Shown one piece after another: positions 1-9,483 of a stretch of 64,000 nucleotides of DNA (its first letter is position 1; every line of letters begins with the position of its first letter). A program made the position numbers and the translations under genes. The stretch lies in NCBI GenBank assembly GCA_048267165.1, contig JBLWYD010000010.1, forward strand, positions 33,482-97,481, read 5' to 3'. The notes under the pieces are model-generated. The model was not told the origin of the DNA. It was given only the letters and a program-made list of their open reading frames with translations, and ran no database searches. This DNA comes from PGYR01 sp048267165 (lineage in GTDB: Bacteria; Bacteroidota; Ignavibacteria; Kapaibacteriales; UBA2268).

Positions 1-1928
1 GCTCTAACTATCTGTAAATCGTTTTTCTGACTAATTCCTTCTATTCTACCATGTCGGGAATTCAAATCAGCTATTACATCACCCAGATAATCATCTGGTG
101 TAGTTACTTCTACGAAAAATATTGGTTCTAGTATATCTGTACCTGCTTGGCGGGCTGCTTCTTTTACAGCAGCTGATGCGGCTAGTTTACTACCTAAATC
201 GGTAGTCAAATCGGAGTCAAAATGTAAATCCAACAAAGTAATTTTTACTTTTGTCATTGGATAACCATGAGGACCGACTTGAAGAGCTTGCACCGAACCT
301 AATTCGGCAGCTTTAATATACTCAAGTGGAACTTTTTTGTCCACTTTGTTTTCAAACTCAACAGTTTCGGAGTTGTCGTTTTTTTCTATCTTTAAAAGAA
401 CTTTTCCGTAATGCTTTTTACCGGATAAATCTTTGTCGAATTCAGCTTCATGTTCTATTGTATCTTTGATACATTCCCTGTATGCAACTTGTGGTTGACC
501 TACACGAACAGGAAGTTTGAACTCTCTCGTTACTCTATCGACTAATATCTCTAGATGTAACTCCCCTACTCCGCTTATAATAAGTTGACCATTGTCTTCA
601 TCATATTTATATTTGAACGTAGGATCTTCTATTTGTAATTTTTCTAATACTTCAACTAATTTATCTTGATCAGATGTAGTCTTTGCTTCCAAAGATTGAT
701 TTATAACTGGTTCAGAAAAATTAATCTTTTCATATATTATCGGGTTTTTACTATCACAAAGCGTATCGCCTGTTTTAGTGAATCTCAAAGATGGTATAGC
801 AACTATATCACCTGCATGAGCTTCCGATATCTCATTTCTTTTATTAGAAAATATTTGAAGTATTTTAAGGACTTTCTCTTTCTTTCCTTCTGCCGGATTC
901 AAAATTGAATCTCCAACTTTTAATACTCCTGAATACACTCTAATAAAAGTAACTTTGCCTACAAAAGGATCAGAATTTACTTTGAAAGCTAATGCTGAAA
1001 AACTTTCATCATCACTTGGCTTTCTAGACAAATGCTTGTCTTCATCATCTATATCAAATCCATCCATGTATTTAACATCTAAAGGAGATGGTAAATATTC
1101 AATTGCAGCGTCTATCAACGGTTGCACACCTACATTCTTCAGAGATGAGCCAACATGTACTGGTATGATTGAAAGATTCAATACACCTTTACGTATTCCA
1201 TTTTTAATCTCATCAACAGTCAAATCACCATTTTCCAGATACTTTTCTAAAAGTTCTTCGCTTTGTTCAGCTACAGCTTCTAGTAAGTTATTTCTCAACT
1301 CTTCACACTTTTCAACAAGATTTGTCGGTATCTCAATTTTTTCAAATTTTGCTCCATAAGACGCTATGTCATATTTATAAGCAACCATTTCAATCAAATC
1401 AATAATCCCTTCAAAATTATCTTCAGCTCCAATTGGATACTGAACAGGTATTGGATTTGCTTTAAGTTTTTCTTTTATTGATAGTACCGCTTTATCAAAA
1501 TCAGCACCTAATCTATCCATCTTATTTACATAAGCGATTCTAGGAACTTGATAATCATCAGCTTGACGCCATACTGTTTCTGTTTGCGGTTCAACACCAC
1601 CTACAGCACAAAATACAGCAATCGCACCATCTAAAACTCTTAGCGACCTTTGAACTTCAGCAGTAAAATCTACGTGACCGGGAGTATCTATTATATTAAT
1701 TCTGTTGCCTTTCCACTCAGTAGGGATTGCAGCAGATTGTATAGTAATACCTCTTTCTTTCTCTTGTTCCATAAAGTCCATGAAGGCAGTACCATCATCA
1801 ACTTCGCCTATCTTATGCAGATAGCCAGTATAAAACAAGATGCGTTCGGTAGTTGTAGTCTTACCAGCATCAATGTGTGCCATTATTCCAATATTTCGGA
1901 TATTCTCTATAGGAATAGTTCTAGGCAT
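1..1928 (-). CDS. fusA: Elongation factor G, EF-G2 (spdEFG2/mtEFG2)-like, 3' end cut by window
   Basis: Translational GTPase of the EF-G family. About 642 codons are present and the C-terminus lies beyond position 1. I read it from the reverse strand, starting at the ATG at 1928-1926 (MPRTIPIENIRNIGI). The P-loop is AHIDAGKTT, followed by RGITIQSAA, DTPGHVDF and NKMD, and further on the EF-G domain IV/V region (YLGDVIADLNSR). The short stretch after ITIQSAA (IPTEWKG) lacks the roughly ten-residue insertion of E. coli EF-G. That resembles mitochondrial EF-G2 and the spdEFG2 group, which act mainly in ribosome recycling. It follows rpsG by 45 nt, in the usual fusA place of the str operon. EF-G membership is certain; the subfamily is inferred from motifs only. 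Confidence 0.93.
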   Translation of the reverse strand, partial: MPRTIPIENIRNIGIMAHIDAGKTTTTERILFYTGYLHKIGEVDDGTAFMDFMEQEKERGITIQSAAIPTEWKGNRINIIDTPGHVDFTAEVQRSLRVLDGAIAVFCAVGGVEPQTETVWRQADDYQVPRIAYVNKMDRLGADFDKAVLSIKEKLKANPIPVQYPIGAEDNFEGIIDLIEMVAYKYDIASYGAKFEKIEIPTNLVEKCEELRNNLLEAVAEQSEELLEKYLENGDLTVDEIKNGIRKGVLNLSIIPVHVGSSLKNVGVQPLIDAAIEYLPSPLDVKYMDGFDIDDEDKHLSRKPSDDESFSALAFKVNSDPFVGKVTFIRVYSGVLKVGDSILNPAEGKKEKVLKILQIFSNKRNEISEAHAGDIVAIPSLRFTKTGDTLCDSKNPIIYEKINFSEPVINQSLEAKTTSDQDKLVEVLEKLQIEDPTFKYKYDEDNGQLIISGVGELHLEILVDRVTREFKLPVRVGQPQVAYRECIKDTIEHEAEFDKDLSGKKHYGKVLLKIEKNDNSETVEFENKVDKKVPLEYIKAAELGSVQALQVGPHGYPMTKVKITLLDLHFDSDLTTDLGSKLAASAAVKEAARQAGTDILEPIFFVEVTTPDDYLGDVIADLNSRHGRIEGISQKNDLQIVR

Positions 1929-1973
1929 TTTAGTTTTTTTCTTTTAAAGATTTCAAAGAACAATAAATTCAGT

Positions 1974-2441
1974 TTACCATCTAAAATGAGCGAATGCTTT
2001 GTTAGCATCTGCCATTCTATGCATATCTTCTCTTCTTTTTACAGAAGCGCCTTCACCTTTCGATGCAGCTATTATTTCACCAGCTAATTTACTAGCCATT
2101 GATTTTTCTCTACGAGCATTTGAGAACGATTTGATCCAACGTAGTGCCAAAGCAACTCTTCTGTCTTCTCTAACTTCCTGAGGTACTTGGTAAGTTGCAC
2201 CACCTACTCTACGTGACTTTACTTCTAGCATTGGAGCTACATTAGTCAAAGCTTCTCTGAAAACTTCAAGAGGACTTCTTTCTGTCTTCTCACCAACTTC
2301 AGTGAATGCTTTGTAAACTAATTTACTTGCAACTGCCTTCTTACCGTCATCCATGATGATATTGATAAATTTTGCAACTATCAAATCATTATACTGAGGG
2401 TCTGCACTTATTCTACGTTTTTCTGCTTGTTTCTTTCTCAT
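1974..2441 (-). CDS. rpsG: 30S ribosomal protein S7
   Basis: Primary 16S rRNA-binding protein of the small-subunit head, lining the E site. The 155 residues match the normal bacterial length. Typical S7 segments are visible: the N-terminal MRKKQAEKR, RRVGGATYQVP around residue 77, and a C-terminal MADANKAFAHFRW. It starts 13 nt after rpsL and is followed by the EF-G2-type gene, giving the classical rpsL-rpsG-fusA order. In E. coli S7 is the translational repressor of this operon; whether that holds here cannot be seen. Confidence 0.98.
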   Translation of the reverse strand: MRKKQAEKRRISADPQYNDLIVAKFINIIMDDGKKAVASKLVYKAFTEVGEKTERSPLEVFREALTNVAPMLEVKSRRVGGATYQVPQEVREDRRVALALRWIKSFSNARREKSMASKLAGEIIAASKGEGASVKRREDMHRMADANKAFAHFRW

Positions 2442-2454
2442 TTCAATTCTTTAT

Positions 2455-2826
2455 TTACTTAGGTTTTTTAGTGCCGTATTTTGAACGACCTTGTTTTCTT
2501 CCTTCTACACCTTGTGTATCAGCAGTACCTCTCACGATGTGATACCTAACACCTGGTAAATCTTTTACTCTACCGCCTCTAACAACTACTATAGAGTGCT
2601 CTTGCAAGTTATGACCTTCTCCGCCTATGTAAGCTGAGACTTCAAAACCAGAAGTCAATCTAACACGAGCCACTTTTCTAAGTGCAGAGTTTGGTTTCTT
2701 AGGTGTAGTAGTATATACTCTTGTACACACACCTTTTCTTTGGGGACAATTCACCAAAGCGGCAGATTTACTTTTCTTTATCTGCTTCTTTCTTCCTTTT
2801 CTAACTAATTGACTTATAGTAGGCAC
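2455..2826 (-). CDS. rpsL: 30S ribosomal protein S12
   Basis: Decoding-centre protein of the small subunit, 123 residues. The two universally conserved loops are intact: TTPKKPNSALRK (Lys43-Lys44) and GGRVKDLPGVRY with Lys88-Asp89. The lysines are the wild-type residues at positions where changes give streptomycin resistance in other bacteria. The aspartate corresponds to the residue methylthiolated by RimO; no RimO is seen here (the MTTase at 44237 is MiaB). It is first in a transcription unit with its own promoter at 2873-2903, separate from the EF-G1 gene upstream. Confidence 0.98.
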   Translation of the reverse strand: MPTISQLVRKGRKKQIKKSKSAALVNCPQRKGVCTRVYTTTPKKPNSALRKVARVRLTSGFEVSAYIGGEGHNLQEHSIVVVRGGRVKDLPGVRYHIVRGTADTQGVEGRKQGRSKYGTKKPK

Positions 2827-2872
2827 TAAAGCTCTCCGTTATTTTTTTCATTGCCGTAATAAATATAGGTTG

Positions 2873-2903
2873 CAAAGTTAATACTTTTATTTACAATCTC
2901 AAA
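2873..2903 (-). promoter_or_regulatory. Promoter of rpsL-rpsG-fusA, Bacteroidota type
   Basis: On the minus strand a TTTG (2903-2900) is followed after 19 nt by TAACTTTG (2880-2873). This is a full match to the Bacteroidota pattern TTTG-N19/20-TAnnTTTG, about 47 nt upstream of the rpsL start. It makes rpsL-rpsG-EF-G2 a unit separate from the EF-G1 gene. Seen in sequence; function is inferred. Confidence 0.72.
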
Positions 2904-2931
2904 ACTATTTCGACATTATTTTAATATTATT

Positions 2932-5022
2932 TTACTTTTGAGCTTCTTGCTCTTCGTAAGCTCTTATAATTTCTTCTTGTACAGATTTCGGCACTCTTTC
3001 GTATTTTGCGAATTCCATTGTGAATTCTCCTTTACCTTGAGTTGCTGAACGCAAGTCTGTAGAATAACCAAACATTTCCTTCAAAGGAACTTCAGCTTCA
3101 ACTACTACATAAGTAGCATCCATTGTTGTTGTAAGAATTAATCCACGTCTTTGGTTTATTTGACCGATTACAACACCTTGGAATTCTTCAGGACAACTTG
3201 TTTCTAGTTTCATAATTGGTTCTAGAATAACGGGACCAGCTTTTCTTAGAGATTCTCTAATTGCAGCCTTTGCTGCGATTTTAAATGCACCGTCTGATGA
3301 ATCGACCGCGTGAGTTGAACCATCATTAAGTAAAGCTTTCACGCCCACTACTGGTTGGCCTATTAACACACCTTCTTTCAATTGCTCTTGGAAACCTTTA
3401 TCTACTGCAGGTATATATTCTCTAGGAACAGAACCACCGACAATTTTGTTTTCAAAAGAATAGCTTTCTTCAGCACTTGCTTCCATTGGCTCAAATGTAC
3501 CCGCTATACGAGCATATTGACCAGAACCACCTGATTGCTTCTTATGAGTATAATCGTAGTCGATAGCCATACTTATCGCTTCTCTGTAAGCTACTTTTGG
3601 CTCACCTACAATGATATCAGTCTTAAATTCACGTTTTATTCTTTCTATATAGATTTCTAAGTGAAGCTCACCCATTCCTTTGATAATAGTATCACCCGTT
3701 TCATCATCACGAGAAACTTGGAATGTAGGATCTTCTTTAGTAAATCTATTAAGTGCTTTCGAGAAATTCACTTGGCCAGCTTTATCTTTCGGCTTAACTG
3801 TTAACTCAATAACTGGATTAGCAATGTACATAGACTCCATAGAGTAATGCAATTTACCATCACCAAAAGTATCACCTGATGCACAATCAATACCGAAAGT
3901 AGCAACGATATCACCAGCTTGTGCTGTTTCAATCTCAACCATTTCGTCTGAGTGCATTCTTACCAATCTAGGTATCTTAAATTTCTTATCAGTACTTGTA
4001 TTAAATATATTTTCGCCTTTTGTCAATACACCTTGATAGATTCTCATATAAGTAAGCTGACCAAATTGACCATCTTCTAATTTGAATGCTAAAGCCACAA
4101 GTGGTTTATCAGGATTAATATCTAAAGGAACTTTTTTCTCTTCTTGATCTAAATCTAAAGCAAAGTTTTCTACTTCTTTAGGATTAGGCAAATAATCAAT
4201 CACAGCATCCAACAAAGTTTGAACACCTTGATTTTTAAGTGCCGTACCAACTAGTACAGGTGTAATATCCTGAGATATAGTAGTGTTTCTTATTGCTTGT
4301 TGTAATTCTTCTATTGAGATATCTTCTTCCATTAGGAATTTTTCTGCAATAGTGTCGTCAAAGTCAGCAAGCCCTTCAATCATTTTAACTCTTTTCTCTT
4401 TCGCACGAGCTAATTTATCTTCAGGAATCTCTTTCTCTACGATTATCTCTCCGTCATCACCCTCAAAGTATAGAGCTTTCATCTTCAAAAGGTCAATAAT
4501 ACCATTGAATTTATCTTCAAGTTCTACTTCCATAGTAATCTGAACAGGGTTGTGCTTCAACTTATCTTTAAGTTGACCAATAACTCTATCTGGATTAGCG
4601 CCCGATCTGTCACATTTATTAATAAATGCAAGACGAGGTACACCATAACGACGCATCTGTCTATCTACAGTGATTGATTGAGATTGAACACCAGCTACTG
4701 AACAAAGTACAAGAACTGCACCATCCAATACTCTTAGTGAACGCTCAACTTCAACTGTGAAGTCAATGTGACCAGGCGTATCAATAACGTTAATAGAGTG
4801 ACCTTTCCATTCACAGAAAGTTGCAGCAGATTGGATAGTGATACCTTTTTCTCTTTCCAGCTCCATGCTGTCCATCTTAGCACCAACACCATCTTTACCA
4901 CGCACTTCAGATATCTTATGGATTTTACCAGTATAAAATAATATACGCTCAGAAACTGTTGTTTTACCAGAGTCAATATGAGCAGCTATACCAATATTAC
5001 GAAGTTTTTCAATATTAAACAT
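2932..5022 (-). CDS. fusA: Elongation factor G, EF-G1 (spdEFG1/mtEFG1)-like
   Basis: Full-length EF-G family GTPase of 696 residues. G-motifs: AHIDSGKTT (14-22), DTPGH (81-85) and NKCD (135-138). The run EVRGKDGVGAKMDSMELERE (39-58) is diagnostic: mitochondrial EF-G1 and the bacterial spdEFG1 group carry a similar KGKDGVGA-MDSMELER block, whereas canonical EF-G has a shorter HDGAATMDWMEQE here. spdEFG1 acts in translocation, with recycling handed to spdEFG2. A strong promoter lies at 5118-5149, and a 105-nt gap containing another promoter separates this gene from rpsL, so it is probably expressed on its own. EF-G family is certain; the functional split with the neighbouring EF-G is inferred from family knowledge. 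Confidence 0.96.
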   Translation of the reverse strand: MFNIEKLRNIGIAAHIDSGKTTVSERILFYTGKIHKISEVRGKDGVGAKMDSMELEREKGITIQSAATFCEWKGHSINVIDTPGHIDFTVEVERSLRVLDGAVLVLCSVAGVQSQSITVDRQMRRYGVPRLAFINKCDRSGANPDRVIGQLKDKLKHNPVQITMEVELEDKFNGIIDLLKMKALYFEGDDGEIIVEKEIPEDKLARAKEKRVKMIEGLADFDDTIAEKFLMEEDISIEELQQAIRNTTISQDITPVLVGTALKNQGVQTLLDAVIDYLPNPKEVENFALDLDQEEKKVPLDINPDKPLVALAFKLEDGQFGQLTYMRIYQGVLTKGENIFNTSTDKKFKIPRLVRMHSDEMVEIETAQAGDIVATFGIDCASGDTFGDGKLHYSMESMYIANPVIELTVKPKDKAGQVNFSKALNRFTKEDPTFQVSRDDETGDTIIKGMGELHLEIYIERIKREFKTDIIVGEPKVAYREAISMAIDYDYTHKKQSGGSGQYARIAGTFEPMEASAEESYSFENKIVGGSVPREYIPAVDKGFQEQLKEGVLIGQPVVGVKALLNDGSTHAVDSSDGAFKIAAKAAIRESLRKAGPVILEPIMKLETSCPEEFQGVVIGQINQRRGLILTTTMDATYVVVEAEVPLKEMFGYSTDLRSATQGKGEFTMEFAKYERVPKSVQEEIIRAYEEQEAQK

Positions 5023-5117
5023 TATAATAGACCTACGAAATTTTTTATTTTTCTAAATTTTCTATGTTTAGAATTCTCAAAACACACATTTTACTTTTTG
5101 AGATTTCATACAGATAA

Positions 5118-5149
5118 CAAAATTAAGAAGAATATATTTAATCTACAAA
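5118..5149 (-). promoter_or_regulatory. Promoter of the EF-G1-type gene, Bacteroidota type
   Basis: Reading the minus strand, TTTG (5149-5146), a 20-nt spacer and TAATTTTG (5125-5118) form a full consensus match about 95 nt upstream of the EF-G1 start. The divergent lipoprotein genes start on the other side of the same 218-nt intergenic region. Confidence 0.68.
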
Positions 5150-5197
5150 ACAAATTTGATATTTTTTTAAATAGTTTTTATATATTTCTATTTTAAT

Positions 5198-5205
5198 TAT
5201 CTTTG
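5198..5205 (+). promoter_or_regulatory. Probable -7 element of the lipoprotein operon
   Basis: TATCTTTG fits TAnnTTTG, 35 nt before the first lipoprotein start. The expected upstream element is only TTTT (5175-5178, spacer 19), so the -33 part is weak. Confidence 0.45.
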
Positions 5206-5240
5206 TTCCATGAAATAGTCAACAAAGGGTTTATTTAGAG

Positions 5241-6536
5241 ATGAAAAGTTTCTTATTTTCGGTTCTACTTTTATTACTTGCGGCGTGTGGTGACGAATAT
5301 AACACTACGGCACCGGACACTGACAATCGAATAGTAAAGGGTAGTATAAAAGGAACCTTGCTAGACAGTATTACTAATACACCTATTGTTGGTGCATTTA
5401 TTACGACTGATCCTCTAACATCAACTACAAGAAGTGATGAAAACGGTATTTTTGAATTACCTAATGTTGGCCCAGATATTTACAATCTAATAATCACTCA
5501 TGATGAATACTTCAGATATTCCGCTAGAATAAAAGTGAGTGACCAAATTACTAATGACATTGAACTCAAAATGATTTCTTACGAATCTGTTAATACTGCT
5601 CCTGATAAACCATTACTTGTTTTCCCTGCAAACACTTCGAGCATATCATTCAAATCATTCAGCTTTAGATGGTTCACTAATGACATAGATAAAGATAGTC
5701 TGCTTACAGACTTATATTTCAGTGTAAATGGTGGGGCTTTTGAATTATTGAAAGATGATATAAGTGCTAAAACTTATAGTTTTCAATATGATTTCATTGA
5801 AACAGTTGAATACCGATGGTATGTTGTCGTTAAAGACAAGTATGCCTCTGCAATCAGCGACACAAATACTTTTACATTTAAAGATTTGAATATTACTGAA
5901 ATTCCAAACCTGAAAGCATATTTGAAATTTGATAAAGATGGTGTTGATTTGGGTCCCTACAAATTTGAAACTATTTTACAGAATGTAACATTTGTTGACG
6001 ACAGATACTCTGACCCTAATAATGCCGCTAGTTTTAAAGGGCAAAGTAATATTTCTTCGAAAATAATATTACCAAAATCGTTTCAACTAGACAGTCAATT
6101 TACAATAAGTCTTTGGGTTAAACCAGATCCTTCACTTGGAGAAAATGGGAACGTAGGCTATTTTGAATGTGTCTCGAAATGGGGAGCAGCAGCTAAAGGC
6201 CACGCTTCTTGGGCTTTTGGGATTCAGAAAGACTCAAAATTATTCCTAAGTACATATAATACTTCAAGTACCGATAGACTTTCCACCAAAACAATAACAA
6301 AACTGATATGGCAACACATTGCTGTTACATATAGAAACGGCAATGCAACATTCTACCTGAATGGAAAACTAGATAATACCGTTTCTGGTTTACAATTACC
6401 TCAGAATTCCGACTTAAGCGCATCTATAGGTGGAAGACAAGACCAATTAAGTTCTTATCATGGCGCAATTGATGATTTGTATATTTTTGATCGTCAACTA
6501 AATGATGATGAGATTCTAAAACTATATCAAGAGTAA
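5241..6536 (+). CDS. Lipoprotein with carboxypeptidase-like and LamG-like domains, copy 1
   Basis: Predicted outer-surface lipoprotein of 431 residues. The signal peptide ends in a lipobox LAAC with the lipidated Cys at 16. Residues about 32-110 look like a carboxypeptidase regulatory-like beta-sandwich (KGTLLDSITNTPIVGAFI, DENGIFELPNV). A fibronectin III-like segment follows (PDKPLLVFPANTS, about 122-215), then a C-terminal LamG/concanavalin-like domain (FTISLWVKPD, WQHIAVTYRNG, GAIDDLYIFDRQL). Such domains bind carbohydrate or protein ligands; the ligand here is unknown. It is first in a tandem set of three paralogs, 15 nt before copy 2. The cluster lies between the EF-G1 gene and rpoC in the opposite direction to both. 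Confidence 0.88.
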   Translation: MKSFLFSVLLLLLAACGDEYNTTAPDTDNRIVKGSIKGTLLDSITNTPIVGAFITTDPLTSTTRSDENGIFELPNVGPDIYNLIITHDEYFRYSARIKVSDQITNDIELKMISYESVNTAPDKPLLVFPANTSSISFKSFSFRWFTNDIDKDSLLTDLYFSVNGGAFELLKDDISAKTYSFQYDFIETVEYRWYVVVKDKYASAISDTNTFTFKDLNITEIPNLKAYLKFDKDGVDLGPYKFETILQNVTFVDDRYSDPNNAASFKGQSNISSKIILPKSFQLDSQFTISLWVKPDPSLGENGNVGYFECVSKWGAAAKGHASWAFGIQKDSKLFLSTYNTSSTDRLSTKTITKLIWQHIAVTYRNGNATFYLNGKLDNTVSGLQLPQNSDLSASIGGRQDQLSSYHGAIDDLYIFDRQLNDDEILKLYQE

Positions 6537-6551
6537 AATTAAGGAATTACA

Positions 6552-7859
6552 ATGAAGAATATTTTATTATCAACCCTTATGTTATTATTGCTTGCATCTT
6601 GTGGTGATGAAGCTACTCCTACTGCACCTATTGATAGTACAGACCCATTATTAAAGGGTACTATCAAAGGATATGTTTATGATATTATTACAGAGTTGCC
6701 TGTAAGTGGTGTTAAAATTAGTACGTTTCCAATAACTTCATCAACTAGAACAGATGAAAATGGGAAATTTGAATTACTTGAAATAAGCCCCGGTTTGTAT
6801 GATATACATGTAAAGCATAATGATTATTTTGCTTATGCTTCTGTAATTAAGGTCAGTGATAGACTAACTAATGATATTGAGCTATTCATAACTTCAATCG
6901 AATCACAGAACACTAAACCTAATGAACCCACACTTTTGTTCCCTAATGATAAGTCCACTACTGGTTCCAAAAAATTCAAATTCAAATGGGAATGCGAAGA
7001 TATAGATAATGATAGTTTAAAGTATGATGTTTTCTTCCGAAATATAGGGGCAGAGTTTCAATTATTAGCGAATGATATAAAGGATAAGACTTTGGAATTT
7101 GAATTCAATCTAAATGAATCAGACAACTATCAATGGTATGTTGTAGCAAAGGATAACTATAGTTTTAACATTAGTGATACTTTTAGTTTCCAATATAAAG
7201 AAATAATAATAGTAGACTTACCGGATATGGTAGGAAATTGGAAGTTAGATGGAGATGCGGTTGATAGTGGTCCTTATAACTATAGTAGCACTATTCAGAA
7301 TGTGACGTTTGTAGATGATAGAATTAATAATCCTGAACAAGCGGCGAGTTTCAACGGTAATCCAAGTGTAAACTCAAAGATTATATTACCAAATACGATA
7401 CAGTTATCAAATGAATTTACTATTGCGTTATGGATAAAACCAAATCAAACATTAGGCGAAAATGGGAACGTTGGCTATTTTGAATGTGTCTCGAAATGGG
7501 GAGCAGCAGCTAAAAGCAACGCTTCTTGGTCATTTGGGATCCAAAAAGATTTAAAAATCTTCCTGAGTACTTATAATAATAAAACCACAGATAAACTATC
7601 GGAAGTGGCTGTGTCTAAACTGATATGGCAGCATATAGCTGTTACTTTTAAAGAAGGTACAGCAACATTCTATATAAATGGTGAACAAGATAATGTTGTT
7701 TCTGGGTTCCAAATTCCTCAAAATTCAATACTGGGTGTAACTATTGGTGGAAGACAAGACCAACTAAGCTCTTATCACGGTGCAATTGACGATGTGTATT
7801 TATTTGAACGTCAGCTTAATGAAGAAGAAATTCTAAAAATATATCAAGAGAAAAAATAA
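6552..7859 (+). CDS. Lipoprotein with carboxypeptidase-like and LamG-like domains, copy 2
   Basis: 435-residue paralog of copy 1 with the same order: signal peptide and lipobox (LLASC, Cys near 17), carboxypeptidase regulatory-like domain, FN3-like segment and C-terminal LamG-like domain. The LamG part shares with copy 1 a block around ENGNVGYFECVSKWGAAAK that is nearly identical also at DNA level (7459-7530 versus about 6140-6210), while flanking parts are much more diverged. That is a sign of local gene conversion or selective retention. Copy 3 starts 9 nt after it. Function unknown beyond a likely role at the cell surface. Confidence 0.88.
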   Translation: MKNILLSTLMLLLLASCGDEATPTAPIDSTDPLLKGTIKGYVYDIITELPVSGVKISTFPITSSTRTDENGKFELLEISPGLYDIHVKHNDYFAYASVIKVSDRLTNDIELFITSIESQNTKPNEPTLLFPNDKSTTGSKKFKFKWECEDIDNDSLKYDVFFRNIGAEFQLLANDIKDKTLEFEFNLNESDNYQWYVVAKDNYSFNISDTFSFQYKEIIIVDLPDMVGNWKLDGDAVDSGPYNYSSTIQNVTFVDDRINNPEQAASFNGNPSVNSKIILPNTIQLSNEFTIALWIKPNQTLGENGNVGYFECVSKWGAAAKSNASWSFGIQKDLKIFLSTYNNKTTDKLSEVAVSKLIWQHIAVTFKEGTATFYINGEQDNVVSGFQIPQNSILGVTIGGRQDQLSSYHGAIDDVYLFERQLNEEEILKIYQEKK

Positions 7860-7868
7860 GGATAACTA

Positions 7869-9458
7869 ATGAATAGTATTATTATATCAACCCTAATCTT
7901 ATTAGTACTCGTTTCTTGTAGTGACGATGCAAATCCAGTTATACCAAAAACAGAGACACATAATATTAGCGGAAAAGTAATAAACTATATTACAGATTTA
8001 CCAGTCGATGGAGTGTTTGTAACAACAGCCCCTTTATCACGAACTAGTAAAACTGATTCGGAAGGCAAGTTTGTTTTAGAAGGTGTAGAAGAAGGTGAAT
8101 ACGAAATCATATTACAGAAATATGGATATTCTGAGTTGAGAAGCCCAATAAAAGTTAATAGTAACACAACAGCTAAAGAAATACTTTTCCCACTTATTCC
8201 AGATTCGACTAGTAACGAAAAACCCTTTAAACCCGAACTAATATCACCACTTAACCGAGCTACAATATCGACAACCGAATTGTTATTCAGATGGTATGCA
8301 GAAGATATTGATAATAAAGACATTTCATTTAGCGTTTACTTCGGTACTGACACAGATAATCTATCCGCAATAGCAACGAACTTGAAAAAAAGTTCATTCA
8401 ATTTTGAATTCACATTTCAAAAGAACACAACATATTATTGGAAAGTTGTATCGTCTAATTTATTTCAGTCCGTTAGCAGTGAGACATACGAATTCGAATA
8501 TGGGGTGAACAATAAACCAGACAAGCCGAAACTAATTACGCCAGCAATGGATGAGATAATACATAGCAATGAAGTAGAGTTTAATTGGTCTGGTAATGAC
8601 ATAGACGGAGATGAATTGCTATATGATATATACTTAGGAACTAGTAAAAGCCAACTTTTTTTGCTTGATTCTAATTTAACCAGCACCTCGTATATTTACA
8701 ATTATGACTTCAATGAGACTGACAAGTATTATTGGAGAGTCGATGCTAAAGATAAAAGCTATTCGGTAGAGAGCGATATATTCGAATACACTTATAAAGA
8801 TACAACTTCAATTAATACTCAATCACTAGTTGGTTATTGGAAATTGAATGGAAATGCTGATGATTCTGGACCGAATAAGTACAACGGGACAGAAGAAGGT
8901 GTATTCTATGTGAAAGATCGCAAAAATACCACAAACAGTGCAGCAAATTTTAATGGTCTCCATCAAACTTTAGATTCTAAAATATTACTAAGTAAAAATA
9001 TTAGATTGAAAAACACCTTCACTATAGCTTTATGGGTAAATCAAGCGCAATCGCGTGGTGAGAATGGCGGTGTAGGGAATTTTGATTGTTTCTCACAATG
9101 GGGAGGTGCAGGCGATAGCTTAGCATCTTATAATTTGGGAGTTGAGAAAAATGGCTTTGTTTATTTTACTACTTACGGTAATAATAATGCTAAAATGCAC
9201 GAAACATTCAATGACCAATTAGAAATTGGTACTTGGAATCATATAGCTATTTCATTTAATAATGGTACTGTAAGGTATTACTTAAATGGCGTTGTCAATG
9301 GTATCCTTTCAGGGTTTCCAGTGCCTCAGGCATCGAAATTGAATCCAAGTATAGGTGGAAGACAAGACCAGCTTAGCTCATTCCACGGGGCTATAGATGA
9401 TGTAATAGTATTTAGCAGAGTACTCACTGATCAAGAAATCAAGAATCTTGCGAAGTAA
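7869..9458 (+). CDS. Lipoprotein with two FN3-like domains and LamG-like domain, copy 3
   Basis: 529-residue paralog, about 95 residues longer than its two neighbours because the FN3-like unit is doubled. Compare KPELISPLNRATISTTELLFRW and KPKLITPAMDEIIHSNEVEFNW, which start near residues 118 and 215. The lipobox is LVSC (Cys near 17), followed by a carboxypeptidase regulatory-like domain. The C-terminal LamG-like domain has FTIALWVNQ, WNHIAISFNNG and GAIDDVIVFSRVL. The ending around GGRQDQLSSFHGAIDD matches copies 1 and 2. An internal domain duplication after gene duplication explains the extra length. Ligand unknown. Confidence 0.88.
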   Translation: MNSIIISTLILLVLVSCSDDANPVIPKTETHNISGKVINYITDLPVDGVFVTTAPLSRTSKTDSEGKFVLEGVEEGEYEIILQKYGYSELRSPIKVNSNTTAKEILFPLIPDSTSNEKPFKPELISPLNRATISTTELLFRWYAEDIDNKDISFSVYFGTDTDNLSAIATNLKKSSFNFEFTFQKNTTYYWKVVSSNLFQSVSSETYEFEYGVNNKPDKPKLITPAMDEIIHSNEVEFNWSGNDIDGDELLYDIYLGTSKSQLFLLDSNLTSTSYIYNYDFNETDKYYWRVDAKDKSYSVESDIFEYTYKDTTSINTQSLVGYWKLNGNADDSGPNKYNGTEEGVFYVKDRKNTTNSAANFNGLHQTLDSKILLSKNIRLKNTFTIALWVNQAQSRGENGGVGNFDCFSQWGGAGDSLASYNLGVEKNGFVYFTTYGNNNAKMHETFNDQLEIGTWNHIAISFNNGTVRYYLNGVVNGILSGFPVPQASKLNPSIGGRQDQLSSFHGAIDDVIVFSRVLTDQEIKNLAK

Positions 9459-9483
9459 TCAACTTTAATAATAAGCAGTTAGT

